Assembly (NCBI RefSeq): GCF_017068395.1
Contig: NZ_CP070619.1
Coordinates: 5,332,001-5,396,000 of the forward strand
Source: Rhodococcus pseudokoreensis
GTDB lineage: Bacteria > Actinomycetota > Actinomycetes > Mycobacteriales > Mycobacteriaceae
Length of the DNA: 64,000 bases
Direction: 5' to 3'
Shown here: in pieces, positions 16,789 to 25,220 of the stretch
Layout of the letters: each line of letters begins with the position of its first letter
Numbering within the stretch: position 1 is the stretch's first letter
Program-made: the position numbers and the translations under genes
The notes under the pieces: generated by a model
Database searches by the model: none
Told to the model about the DNA's origin: nothing
What the model saw: only the letters and a program-made list of their open reading frames with translations

Positions 16789-17874
16789 TCAGCCCAGGGT
16801 GGGGTCGATGATGATCTTGGCGTCCCTCTCCGGGTCGGCCAGATCTGCGTACGCCTGCCGGACCTCGCCGAGGCCGACGCTGCGCGTGATCAACGGATCG
16901 ACCTGGAGCTCGCCGGCGGCGAGATATGCCAGGGTTTCGGCGAATTCGTCGACCGTGTAATAGATCGAGAAGATCAGGTCGATCTCCTTCAGCACGCCGA
17001 AGGTCGGCTGGAAGCGGTCCTCCTGCATGCACAATCCGGCGACGACGACCCGCGAGCACGCGGACGCGCCGGCCAGGATCTGCTGGATGACCCCGGGAAC
17101 GCCGACGCACTCGAACACGACCGAGGGCCGCACGGACAGCTCGGGAAACAGTGCCGTCCGGCGGCCGACCCGCGCCGGGTCGGAGGTCGCCGCGACCTGG
17201 TGCCACGACTCGTACGGTGACGACTCCCGCGGGTCCACCACGACGTCGGCGCCGAGTTTCGCGGCGAGAGCGCGGCGGGCCGGGGAGAAGTCTGCAGCGA
17301 CGATCGGCCCGGCGCCGCGCATCTTCAGCACCGCGATCGTCGCGAGGCCGATCGGACCGCAGCCGATCACCAGGGGGACGTCGTCGGCGCCGACCGCGCC
17401 GCGATTGACCGCGTGCAGCGCCACGGCGAGGGGCTCGGTCAACGACGCCGTGGCGGTGTCGAGGGCGTCGGGCACCGGCATCAGCAGTGCCTCGGACAGC
17501 ACCATGTACTCGGCATAGCCGCCCGGGGTGTCGATTCCACCGAAGCCGAGCTGGGTGGGGACTTCGCGGAGCAGTAGAGGTGGAGACACCACCCGGGTGC
17601 CGGGCGCCAGGATCCCCTGGGTGCCCGGTCCGTGCGCGACGATCTCGGCGCAGAACTCGTGCCCGAGGACGACCGGTCTGCTGACATCCAGCAGATCACT
17701 GCCGGTGACAGCCTTCACGCCGGCCACGAACTCCGGTCCATGACTGACGCAGTGCAGATCCGATCCACAGATTCCGTTGGCCAGCGTCTTGACCAGAACC
17801 TCCCCGGAGTGGGGCTCCGGTATCGGGATGTCGGTGACGTCGAGATCGCTGTCCTGCATGACAACTGCGCGCAT
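16789..17874 (-). CDS. Zinc-dependent alcohol dehydrogenase (MDR family)
   Basis: A 361-residue threonine dehydrogenase/sorbitol dehydrogenase-like MDR protein. Zinc and substrate residues lie in NGICGSDLHCVSHG (Cys, then the SDLH segment) and VVLGHEFCAEIVAHGPG (His-Glu). The GGYAEYMVLSEALLMPVPD segment leads to the Rossmann motif VIGCGPIGLATIAVLKMRGAG, followed by VAADFSPARRALAAKLGAD. It probably oxidises a secondary alcohol with NAD(P). ATG 17874 gives MRAVVMQDSDLDV, the usual family start. It is the first gene of a minus-strand set (alcohol dehydrogenase, cupin, extended SDR, AraC). Its upstream region, shared with the divergent MFS gene, holds AraC-type repeats. The substrate is unknown. 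Confidence 0.86.
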   Translation of the reverse strand: MRAVVMQDSDLDVTDIPIPEPHSGEVLVKTLANGICGSDLHCVSHGPEFVAGVKAVTGSDLLDVSRPVVLGHEFCAEIVAHGPGTQGILAPGTRVVSPPLLLREVPTQLGFGGIDTPGGYAEYMVLSEALLMPVPDALDTATASLTEPLAVALHAVNRGAVGADDVPLVIGCGPIGLATIAVLKMRGAGPIVAADFSPARRALAAKLGADVVVDPRESSPYESWHQVAATSDPARVGRRTALFPELSVRPSVVFECVGVPGVIQQILAGASACSRVVVAGLCMQEDRFQPTFGVLKEIDLIFSIYYTVDEFAETLAYLAAGELQVDPLITRSVGLGEVRQAYADLADPERDAKIIIDPTLG

Positions 17875-17961
17875 GGGCTCATCCGTTCCTGGTGCGCCGC
17901 TCGAAGGGCGGCTCGTCGAGATACCCCAAACGGTATGTGGCGCAGCTCTCAGAAGTCTTGC

Positions 17962-17994
17962 CATGTGACGACGCCTTTTTGTCATTTGACGACT
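17962..17994 (+). promoter_or_regulatory. Candidate AraC operator, copy 2, with 21-bp direct repeat
   Basis: CATGTGACGAC at 17962-17972 is repeated as CATTTGACGAC at 17983-17993, exactly 21 bases later. Two half-sites two helical turns apart on one face are typical of AraC-family dimers. The second half lies in TTTTTGTCATTTGACGACT (17976-17994), which matches the site before the AraC gene in 17 of 19 positions. Confidence 0.55.
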
Positions 17995-18030
17995 GCGAAC
18001 TTCGGTCCCCGGGAGGGTCTCGTCAACAGC

Positions 18031-18060
18031 GGGGCGAAGTGACTCTTGACACTTTGCCCC
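18031..18060. promoter_or_regulatory. Inverted repeat around a TTGACA box
   Basis: GGGGCGAAGT (18031-18040) and ACTTTGCCCC (18051-18060) form a 10-bp inverted repeat with one mismatch and a 10-base spacer. TTGACA at 18046-18051 lies between and into the arms, so a bound repressor would block a promoter reading toward the MFS gene. The regulator is not identified; the tandem TetR at 29677-30924 is one candidate. Confidence 0.45.
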
Positions 18061-18366
18061 AAATGATCGAATGTGAATCTGCAATAACTACATCGAGCTA
18101 CACGATCGCGGCCGTCCCGACCCGAAAGTGCGCAAGATCGCCTATATATCTGGGATTACCATGTATCCACGCCGCCGGCGCAAGAATTTCGGGCAACCAA
18201 AGACTGCAGTCTTGCGCGGTCGGAGCGGTCCTGGACGCGTTCCCCGAGTGCGGTCGGATGCAGGGCTCCCGCGCACCGACGCCGGTGCAGTCACGCCCTT
18301 CGTGCTCGGCTCGACTCCTGTCTCAACCCGTAAGCATGCTCGTCAATTTTCCGAAAGGGATTTACG

Positions 18367-19722
18367 GTGACAACACGCGAGAACACTTCTCGACACCCAT
18401 TGCCGACACATTCGAGCACTTCCGATCGTCCGATGCGGGCTTGGGGTTTCACCTCCCTGCTCGTGTTGCTGACGGTGGTCAACTGGAGCGACAAGGCTGT
18501 TCTCGGGATCATCGCGCAGCCGCTCGCCAAGGAGTTGAACCTGGCGGCGGCGCAGATCGGTCTCGTCGGCAGCCTGTTCTTCTTCACCTTCACCATCGGC
18601 GGCTTCTTCTCCGGCGCGGTGAACACGCTGCTGTCGCTGCGGTGGGCCCTTGCCGTGCTGGCGTTGGCCTGGTCGGCGGCGATGCTGCCGATGGTGTTCA
18701 CTGCCAGTTTCACGGTGCTGCTGGCCAGCCGACTTCTACTGGGACTGTCGGAAGGACCGAGCGGCCCGCTGACGCACACCGCGACCTTCTCGTGGCATCC
18801 ACCCGCGAAGCGGGCCTTGCCGGGTGCTCTGCTCGCCGGTTCCGCCTCGCTGGCGAAGATCGTCGTCGCGCCGGCATTGGCTTTCGTCACCGTGTCCTGG
18901 GGCTGGCGGGCCGCGTTGGTCTGCCTCGCCGTCCTCGGAGTGCTGTGGTGCGTGCTGTGGTTGTCGACGTGGTCCGAGGGGCCCCACATCCGAAGCGGGA
19001 ATGGGCATGCCGGCACCGAGTCCGGCACCGCTGCAGACGAGCCCGCGGTGCCGTGGATCCGCATCTTCCGGACCCCGACCTTCCTCAGTTGCGTGCTGCT
19101 GATCATGGCCATCTACGCGTTGGTCGCGATCGTTCTGACGTGGCTCCCGTCGTATTTCGAGGTAGCACTGGGCTACAGCAGGTTGCAGGCCGGGTCGATG
19201 TTCGCGTTCCCCAGCATCGCGGGTCTGACCCTCATGCTGGTGCTGGGCGCAACCGGTGACCGGCTGACCTCCCGCGGCGCGACGTCCCGAACGGTGCGGA
19301 TCATCATTCCCGTGGCCGGCGTGATGATCAGCGCGGCGATTCTGGTGACACTGCCCTACGTCGGTGTGCCCGCACTCGCCGTTCTCATCGTGTCGGTCGG
19401 CTACGGCTTCCTCGCCTCGGGTTACCCGCTGATCATCGCGACCATCACGGAGTTGTGCCCGCCGCGCCAGACGGCGGGCACCCTCGGGGTGTTCATGGCG
19501 ATGATGGGGATCGGCGGACTGGTGGGGCCTTACATCACCGGACTGATCGTCGACGCGGCGGACAGCCCGGCAGCGGGATACGCGACCGCGTTCCAGGTCT
19601 TCGGAGTGGTCGCGCTGGTCTTCGCGCTCGGCGCTCTCGTCTTCGCGAACCCGGAACGGGACAAGCGCGCCGTGCGGGGGTTGACAAGCGCGCACAACCG
19701 AGGCAATGTGAATAATCAGTAA
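18367..19722 (+). CDS. MFS transporter at head of beta-oxidation module
   Basis: A 451-residue major facilitator with about 12 membrane helices. Recognisable parts are VVNWSDKAVLGIIAQPLAKEL in helix 1, LLLGLSEGPSGPLTHTATF, VAIVLTWLPSYFEVALGYSRL and GGLVGPYITGLIVDAADSPAAGYATAF. It is a paralogue of the carrier at 5580-7010. It starts with GTG 18367, with AAAGGGA 7 bases upstream. It is the first gene of the plus-strand module ending at 29708, with a 123-base gap before the next gene. It therefore probably imports the acid that the module degrades. The N-terminal cytosolic part (about 20 residues) is Thr/Ser/His-rich. Confidence 0.86.
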   Translation: MTTRENTSRHPLPTHSSTSDRPMRAWGFTSLLVLLTVVNWSDKAVLGIIAQPLAKELNLAAAQIGLVGSLFFFTFTIGGFFSGAVNTLLSLRWALAVLALAWSAAMLPMVFTASFTVLLASRLLLGLSEGPSGPLTHTATFSWHPPAKRALPGALLAGSASLAKIVVAPALAFVTVSWGWRAALVCLAVLGVLWCVLWLSTWSEGPHIRSGNGHAGTESGTAADEPAVPWIRIFRTPTFLSCVLLIMAIYALVAIVLTWLPSYFEVALGYSRLQAGSMFAFPSIAGLTLMLVLGATGDRLTSRGATSRTVRIIIPVAGVMISAAILVTLPYVGVPALAVLIVSVGYGFLASGYPLIIATITELCPPRQTAGTLGVFMAMMGIGGLVGPYITGLIVDAADSPAAGYATAFQVFGVVALVFALGALVFANPERDKRAVRGLTSAHNRGNVNNQ

Positions 19723-19845
19723 CCGAAGACATCGAATTGATCCGCATCCCTATCTTGGGCATAACACCAGTAAGAAGCCGGTTTATGGCCGAACGGATCA
19801 AGCGTGAGTCGGAATATTCAGACAGACTTCTTGGAAGGCATCACG

Positions 19846-20649
19846 ATGGGAACACTCAGCGGCAAGACCGCCCTCGTATCGGGTTCGGGACGCGGCATCG
19901 GACGTGAGATCGCCCTGAAGCTGGCCCGCGAGGGCGCGGCGGTGGTGGTCAACGACCTCGATCCGGAACCGGCCGCGCAGACGGTGGACGAGATCGCCGC
20001 GGCCGGCGGCCGTGCCGTTGCCTGCACCGGATCGGTGTCCGACGACGGGTTCGCCGAGCGATTCGTCGAGACCGCGGTCGACACGTTCGGCGGTCTCGAC
20101 ATCATCGTCAACAACGCCGGCTACACGTGGGACTCGGTGATCCAGAAGATGACCGACGAACAGTGGGACACCATCCTGGACGTCAACCTGAAGGCGCCGT
20201 TCCGGATCCTGCGGGCGGCACAGCCGTTCATCAAGTCCGCGCCCACCGACTATCACCGCAAGGTCGTCAACATCTCCTCGGTGTCCGGGTTCTACGGCAA
20301 TGCGGGCCAAGCGAATTACGGCGCGGCAAAGGCCGGCCTGCTCGGGCTCACCAAGACCCTCGCCAAGGAGTGGGGCCGCTACAAGGTCAACGTGAACGCG
20401 GTGGCCTTCGGTCTCATCCTCACCCGGATGACCGAGGTCGCCGCCGACACCGACACCACCCTGAACATCGACGGCCGCGATATCCGCGTCGGTATCAACG
20501 CCGATCGAATGGCGATGTCGTCGAGGATGATCCCGTTCGGGCGCGGCGGCACCCCGACCGAAGCTGCCGGGGCGGTCTACCTGCTGTGCACCCCCGAATC
20601 CGACTACGTCAACAGCCAGTGCCTCGTGGTCGACGCCGGCCGCGTCTGA
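19846..20649 (+). CDS. Short-chain dehydrogenase/reductase (3-oxoacyl/FabG-like)
   Basis: A 267-residue classical SDR. The cofactor motif is GSGRGIGREIALKLAREGA (TGxxxGxG type), then VVNDLDPEPAAQ, with Asp favouring NAD, NNAGYTWDSVIQKM, the catalytic Ser in NISSVSGFYG, and Tyr and Lys in NYGAAKAGLLG. ATG 19846 has GGAAGG 7 bases upstream; a longer frame from 19804 lacks a site. The sequence style (NAGYTWDSVIQKMTDEQW, GFYGNAGQANYGAAK) is that of 3-hydroxyacyl-CoA or 17-beta-HSD-like dehydrogenases. It lies 40 bases before a FadE gene and is one of two SDRs in the module; the other is HSD17B4-like. It probably oxidises a hydroxyl on the acyl chain or ring. The substrate is unknown. Confidence 0.87.
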   Translation: MGTLSGKTALVSGSGRGIGREIALKLAREGAAVVVNDLDPEPAAQTVDEIAAAGGRAVACTGSVSDDGFAERFVETAVDTFGGLDIIVNNAGYTWDSVIQKMTDEQWDTILDVNLKAPFRILRAAQPFIKSAPTDYHRKVVNISSVSGFYGNAGQANYGAAKAGLLGLTKTLAKEWGRYKVNVNAVAFGLILTRMTEVAADTDTTLNIDGRDIRVGINADRMAMSSRMIPFGRGGTPTEAAGAVYLLCTPESDYVNSQCLVVDAGRV

Positions 20650-20689
20650 TCCCGCACCGAACCAACAGCCCAACCCGTCAGGAGAGACG

Positions 20690-21844
20690 ATGAAGCGCAC
20701 CGTTTACACCGAAGAGCACGAAGCATTCCGCGACACCATCCGCACCTTCATCGCCAAGGAGGTGTCGCCGTACTACCCCGACTGGGAGAAGGCGAACCAG
20801 GCTCCGCGTGAACTGTTCCACAAACTCGGAGCGTTGGGCGCCATGAGCTTCGACATTCCCGAGGAGTACGGCGGGCCCGGGCCCACGAGTTTCAAATTCC
20901 AGGCCGTCATGCAGGAGGAGACCGCCCGCGCCGCAGTCACTCTCGGGCATTTCACCGTGAGTACCGGCATCGTGCTGCCCTACCTGCTGCGCCTGGCGAA
21001 CGAGGAGCAGAAGAAGCGCTGGCTTCCCGGTGTCGCCACCGGCGAGACGGTGCTGTGCATCGCGATGACCGAACCGGGCACCGGTTCGGACCTGGCAGGC
21101 ATCCGCACCACCGCCCGGCTGTCCGAGGACGGCACCCATTACGTCCTGAACGGCGCCAAGACGTTCATCACCGGAATCCGCAATTCCGAACTGTGCGTCG
21201 TCGCGGCCCGCACCTCCGCACCCAACGACGACCGCCGGTTCGGCCTGAGCCTGCTCGTCGTACCGACGGACAGCCCCGGCTTCGAATTCGGACGCAAGCT
21301 CGACAAGATCGGCATGAAGGCCAGCGACACCAACGAGATCTCCTTCACCGACGTGTTGGTGCCCGTGGAAAACCTTCTCGGCAAGCAGGATCAGGGTTTC
21401 TCCTATCTGGGTCAGAACTTGCCCCGCGAGCGGCTGTCGATCGGCGTCGGCGCCGTCTCCACCGCGACGGCGGCGATCGACTTCGCACGCGAATACGTGC
21501 GGGAACGGCAAGTGTTCGGCAAGCCGGTCGCACATTTTCAGAACACCAAGTTCGTGCTCGCCGAGTGCGCCGCCGAGGTCGCCGCCGGGCAGGCACTGGT
21601 GGACCGGGGACTCGATCTCGACGAGGCCGGTGCACTCACCCCGGCGGATGCTGCCCGCATCAAGCTGTTCTGCACCGAAATGAGTGGGCGTGTGATCGAC
21701 AAGTGCCTGCAGTTGCACGGCGGTTACGGCTACATGCTCGAATACCCGATCGCCCGCCTGTACGCCGATGCGCGGGTCAACCGCATCTTCGGCGGTACCA
21801 GCGAGGTCATGAAGACCATCATCGCCAAGGACCTGGGTCTGTAG
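20690..21844 (+). CDS. Acyl-CoA dehydrogenase (FadE), LCAD/IVD-type base
   Basis: A 384-residue FAD acyl-CoA dehydrogenase forming the 2,3-double bond of an acyl-CoA. Motifs are AMTEPGTGSDLAGIRT and GAKTFITG for FAD, the CaiA-like middle domain, and LHGGYGYMLEYPIARLYADAR. The MCAD base position is Gly (FGGTSEVMK), while a Glu occurs in NLPRERLSIG (E247). The base is therefore where isovaleryl- and long-chain acyl-CoA dehydrogenases have it, a pattern common for branched or bulky substrates. RBS AGGAGAG precedes ATG 20690. It is a close paralogue of the dehydrogenase at 27659-28810 in the same run; both start MKRT and end with TIIAKxLGL. Confidence 0.92.
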   Translation: MKRTVYTEEHEAFRDTIRTFIAKEVSPYYPDWEKANQAPRELFHKLGALGAMSFDIPEEYGGPGPTSFKFQAVMQEETARAAVTLGHFTVSTGIVLPYLLRLANEEQKKRWLPGVATGETVLCIAMTEPGTGSDLAGIRTTARLSEDGTHYVLNGAKTFITGIRNSELCVVAARTSAPNDDRRFGLSLLVVPTDSPGFEFGRKLDKIGMKASDTNEISFTDVLVPVENLLGKQDQGFSYLGQNLPRERLSIGVGAVSTATAAIDFAREYVRERQVFGKPVAHFQNTKFVLAECAAEVAAGQALVDRGLDLDEAGALTPADAARIKLFCTEMSGRVIDKCLQLHGGYGYMLEYPIARLYADARVNRIFGGTSEVMKTIIAKDLGL

Positions 21845-21875
21845 ACCCCGAACCATGCTCCCCGCAGGAGGATTC

Positions 21876-23042
21876 ATGCGTGATGCAGTGATCGTCGACG
21901 CGGTGCGCACACCGGTCGGCAAGCGCGACGGGGCCCTGTCACGGATGCACGCGGTGGCGGTGTCCGCGCACGTGCTCGGCGCCCTCACCGAACGCACCGG
22001 ACTGAAACCCGGTCTCGTCGACGACGTCATCTGGGGCTGTGTGGGAACACTCGGCATGCAGGCCGGATGCATCGCCCGCTCGGCCGTGCTGGCGGCGGGA
22101 TGGCCCGAGCACGTCCCCGGAGTCACCGTCGACCGGCAATGCGGTTCCTCGCAGCAGGCCGTACACCAGGCGGCCGCCGGGGTGATCTCGGGCCAGTACG
22201 ACATCGCCGTCGCGGGCGGGGTCGAAATGATGAGCGTCGTTCCCCTCGGCGCTGCCGCCCGCGCCGGTGACTACGGACCCATCTACGGACCGCAGGTTCT
22301 CGGCCGCTACAACATCGACCGCTACGACCAGGGCCGCGGCGCCCAGATGATCGCCGACGAGTACGGCATCACCCGCACCGAGATGGATCGGCACGGCCTG
22401 GATTCGCATGCCCGGGCGGCCGCCGCGACCGACGCGGGCCGGTTCACCGGCCAGATCGCTCCGATCGAGGTCGTCGACGCCGACGGCAGCACGCGGATCT
22501 TCGACACCGACGAAGGGATCCGCCGCGGAGGCACCCTCGATAAGCTCGCGACGCTGCCGTCCCCGTTCGCCGAAGACAGTGACATCACCGCGGGCAACGC
22601 GTCGCAGGTGTCCGACGGCTCGGCCGCACTGCTCGTCACCACCAGCGAGATCGCCCGCAGGCACGGGTGGCGTCCGATGGCTCGCATCCACACCGCGGTG
22701 GTCACCGGTACCGACCCGGTGACCATCCTCAAAGGCCCCATCCCGGCGACGGCCCTCGCACTGAAGAAGTCCGGGTTGACGCTCGACGAGATCGGCACCT
22801 TCGAGATCAACGAAGCGTTCGCGTCGGTGTCGCTGGCGTGGCTGCGCGAGACCGGCGCGGACTACGCCCGCATGAACCCCAACGGCGGGGCCATGGCAAT
22901 CGGGCACCCGGTCGGCGGATCCGGTGCGCGGCTGATGACGACGATGGTCCACCACATGCGCGCCGAAGGCCTCCGTTACGGGTTGCAGTCGATGTGTGAA
23001 GGCGGGGGCATGGCCAACGCCACCATCCTCGAACTGCTCTGA
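21876..23042 (+). CDS. Acetyl-CoA C-acyltransferase (thiolase)
   Basis: A 388-residue thiolase. The nucleophile is C89 in TVDRQCGSSQQAVHQAA. The His motif is GGAMAIGHPVGGSGARLM and the final Cys is in LQSMCEGGGMANATILE. It starts MRDAVIVDAVRTPVGKRDGAL at ATG 21876, with GCAGGAGGA upstream; an ATG at 21855 lacks the family start. All three catalytic elements (Cys, His, Cys) are present, so it should cleave a 3-oxoacyl-CoA to acetyl-CoA and a shortened acyl-CoA. It follows the FadE gene by about 30 bases and is followed by a second, SCPx-type thiolase. The module may therefore remove both a straight (acetyl) and a branched (propionyl) unit. Confidence 0.92.
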   Translation: MRDAVIVDAVRTPVGKRDGALSRMHAVAVSAHVLGALTERTGLKPGLVDDVIWGCVGTLGMQAGCIARSAVLAAGWPEHVPGVTVDRQCGSSQQAVHQAAAGVISGQYDIAVAGGVEMMSVVPLGAAARAGDYGPIYGPQVLGRYNIDRYDQGRGAQMIADEYGITRTEMDRHGLDSHARAAAATDAGRFTGQIAPIEVVDADGSTRIFDTDEGIRRGGTLDKLATLPSPFAEDSDITAGNASQVSDGSAALLVTTSEIARRHGWRPMARIHTAVVTGTDPVTILKGPIPATALALKKSGLTLDEIGTFEINEAFASVSLAWLRETGADYARMNPNGGAMAIGHPVGGSGARLMTTMVHHMRAEGLRYGLQSMCEGGGMANATILELL

Positions 23043-23083
23043 CACGTGAAACCCCTACCTCCCCAACGAACTGGAGTACAGAA

Positions 23084-24274
23084 ATGAGTCGCAGAGTCTT
23101 GGTCGCAGGCGTCGGCATGGTGCCGTTCGCCAAACCGGGAAAAAGTGAGGACTACTTCGACATGGGCGAGAAGGCGATCCGCGCCGCCCTGTCGGATGCA
23201 GGTCTCGGTTACGAGACGATCGAACAGGCCTTCGCCGGGTACGTCTACGGCGATTCGACCAGCGGGCAGCGCGCGATCTACAACGTCGGAATGACCGGCA
23301 TCCCGATCGTCAACGTCAACAACAACTGTGCGAGTGGATCTTCGGCGCTGTGGCTGGCACGGCAGGTCGTCGAGTCCGGTGCCGCCGAGTGTGTCCTGGC
23401 CGTCGGATTCGAACAGATGCGGCCCGGACCGCTGCTCAACGCGTGGGGCGATCGGCCCGTTCCGATGGGCAGGCACCTCGAGGTGCTCGACCGCACGTAC
23501 GGCGTCGACCGGGACAACCCGTCCAACGCCATGCAATTCTTCGGCGGCGCGACGCAGGAGTACTGCAAGCGCTACGGTGTTTCCCCGGACCTGTTCGCGA
23601 AGATCTCGGTCAAGTCCCGCAAACACGCCGCCAACAACCCGTACGCGGTGTTCCGGGACCCGGTCACCGAGCAGGAGGTCCTCGACTCGCCCGCACTGTA
23701 CGGCGGGCTCACCCGTCTTCAGGCGTGCCCGCCCACGTGCGGGGCCGGCGCGGCGATCGTGTGCAGTGACGAGTTCGCCCGCAAGCACGGCATCACGCCG
23801 ACCGTCGCGATCGCGGCGCAGGCCCTGTCGACGGATTTCCCCGACCTGTTCACCGCCGACGACATGCTCAAGGTCGTCGGTGCCGACATCACCAAGGCGG
23901 CAGCCGCCCAGGTGTACGAAACCGCGGGTGTCGATCCCCGCGACATCAAGGTCGTGGAACTGCACGACTGCTTCTCGATCAACGAGGTGCTCTGCTACGA
24001 GGCGCTGGGCCTGGTCGAGGAGGGCGGCTCGGAGAAGTTCATCCTCGACGGCGACAACACCTACGGCGGCCGCGTGGTGGTCAACCCCAGCGGCGGGCTG
24101 CTCTCGAAGGGCCATCCCCTCGGTGCGACCGGGCTCGCGCAGTGCGCCGAACTGGTCTGGCAGCTGCGCGGTACCGCCGACGCCCGTCAGGTCGACGACG
24201 TGACCGTGGCCCTGCAGCACAACCTCGGGCTCGGTGGGGCCGGGGTCGTCACCCTCTACGAAAAGGTTTCCTGA
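23084..24274 (+). CDS. SCPx-type thiolase / lipid-transfer-like protein
   Basis: A 396-residue thiolase-fold protein of the SCP2-thiolase (SCPx) branch. The nucleophile is C82 in NVNNNCASGSSALWLARQ. The branch signature ELHDCFSINEVLCYEALGL is followed by NPSGGLLSKGHPLGATG with the active-site His. The C-terminus VALQHNLGLGGAGVVTLYEK replaces the second Cys region of ordinary thiolases, as in mammalian SCPx. SCPx enzymes act on 3-oxo acyl-CoAs with an alpha-methyl branch (pristanoyl and bile-acid intermediates), giving propionyl-CoA. Some bacterial relatives (Ltp2) are retro-aldolases, but those work with a DUF35 partner and none is seen here. ATG 23084. The neighbours (HSD17B4-like SDR, MaoC pair) support a branched-chain role. 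Confidence 0.87.
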   Translation: MSRRVLVAGVGMVPFAKPGKSEDYFDMGEKAIRAALSDAGLGYETIEQAFAGYVYGDSTSGQRAIYNVGMTGIPIVNVNNNCASGSSALWLARQVVESGAAECVLAVGFEQMRPGPLLNAWGDRPVPMGRHLEVLDRTYGVDRDNPSNAMQFFGGATQEYCKRYGVSPDLFAKISVKSRKHAANNPYAVFRDPVTEQEVLDSPALYGGLTRLQACPPTCGAGAAIVCSDEFARKHGITPTVAIAAQALSTDFPDLFTADDMLKVVGADITKAAAAQVYETAGVDPRDIKVVELHDCFSINEVLCYEALGLVEEGGSEKFILDGDNTYGGRVVVNPSGGLLSKGHPLGATGLAQCAELVWQLRGTADARQVDDVTVALQHNLGLGGAGVVTLYEKVS

Positions 24275-24317
24275 CCAGCCCCGGTCAGTTCCGCACCCTC
24301 TTTTGAAAGGCAAGACA

Positions 24318-25220
24318 ATGGGACAATTGGACGGACGCGTGGCGATCGTCACCGGCGCCGGTGCCGGCATCGGCCGCGAGCACGCCCTGCTGATGGCAGC
24401 CGAAGGAGCGAAGGTGGTCTGCAACGACCTCGCCGACGCCCACAGCACGGTCGCCGAAATTCTCGCGAACGGCGGTCAGGCCGTGGCGGTCGAAGGCAAC
24501 ATCGGCGACATGGCCGTCGGCGCTGCGCTCACCGACGCCGCGGTCGACTCCTTCGGTGATCTGCACGTACTGGTCAACAACGCCGGCATCATTCGCGACG
24601 CGATGATCTGGAACATGACCGAACGCGATTTCGATGCCGTGGTCAACGTACACTTGAAGGGCACGTTCTCGGCCACCCAGGCCGCTGCACGCTATTGGCG
24701 CGCCCGGTCGAAGGAAGGCGTCACGGCGGACCGCTCGATCGTCAACACCAGTTCCGGCTCCGGCCTGCACGGCAACTTCGGGCAGTGGAACTATTCGGCG
24801 TGCAAGGCCGGCCTCGCCATCCAGGTCGTGAACGCCTCCCGCGAGCTGGGCAAGTTCGGGGTTCGTGCCAATGCGATTGCACCCGTGGCGCGTACCGCAC
24901 CGGTCGCCGCCACTCCCGGCATCAGCGAACTCGTCGGTGAGCCGGTCGACGAAGACGTCTTCGACCGCTACAACCCGAAGAACATCTCCCCGCTGGTCGC
25001 CTACCTGGCCACCGAGTCCTGTGACTTCACCGGTCAGACCTTCGGCGTCTACGGCGGATACGTCGGGCTGTACGCCGGCTACTCGATCGCGCACGAGGTC
25101 CGCGCGGACCGGCAGTGGGACGTCGACGAATTCGCGACGGTCCTGGGTTCGGACACGTTCCCCCGGTCCGTCGAAACCCGTCGCGCGGGAATCCCCCCGG
25201 TGCAAGGAGCAACCAAATGA
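24318..25220 (+). CDS. HSD17B4-like short-chain dehydrogenase (D-3-hydroxyacyl-CoA type)
   Basis: A 300-residue SDR resembling the dehydrogenase domain of peroxisomal multifunctional enzyme 2. It has GRVAIVTGAGAGIGREHALL, VVCNDLADAHS, LVNNAGIIRDAMIWNMTERD, VHLKGTFSATQAAA, NTSSGSGLHGNFGQWNYSA and FGVRANAIAP. The catalytic Ser, Tyr and Lys are in place (SSGSG, NYSACK). Known relatives oxidise (3R)-hydroxyacyl-CoA with NAD. This stereochemistry matches the MaoC-type hydratase pair encoded directly after it, which adds water to give R-hydroxyacyl-CoA. ATG 24318 has GAAAGG 7 bases upstream. Its stop overlaps the start of the first MaoC gene (ATGA), a sign of coupled translation. The C-terminal 60 residues (RADRQWDVDEFATVLGSD) extend beyond the SDR core. 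Confidence 0.89.
   Translation: MGQLDGRVAIVTGAGAGIGREHALLMAAEGAKVVCNDLADAHSTVAEILANGGQAVAVEGNIGDMAVGAALTDAAVDSFGDLHVLVNNAGIIRDAMIWNMTERDFDAVVNVHLKGTFSATQAAARYWRARSKEGVTADRSIVNTSSGSGLHGNFGQWNYSACKAGLAIQVVNASRELGKFGVRANAIAPVARTAPVAATPGISELVGEPVDEDVFDRYNPKNISPLVAYLATESCDFTGQTFGVYGGYVGLYAGYSIAHEVRADRQWDVDEFATVLGSDTFPRSVETRRAGIPPVQGATK

Larger units (their letters stand above)
17875..18366. promoter_or_regulatory. Long divergent intergenic region (alcohol dehydrogenase / MFS)
   Basis: This 492-base gap has no convincing gene. It contains a 21-bp-spaced direct repeat (17962-17993), an inverted repeat around a TTGACA box (18031-18060) and an AT-richer stretch with CCTATATATC near 18140-18149. That is unusual for this GC-rich DNA and could be a -10 region for the plus strand. 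The leader from there to the MFS GTG at 18367 would be about 200 bases long, and I see no clear riboswitch fold in it. The region probably serves both the minus-strand alcohol dehydrogenase set and the large plus-strand module. Confidence 0.55.
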
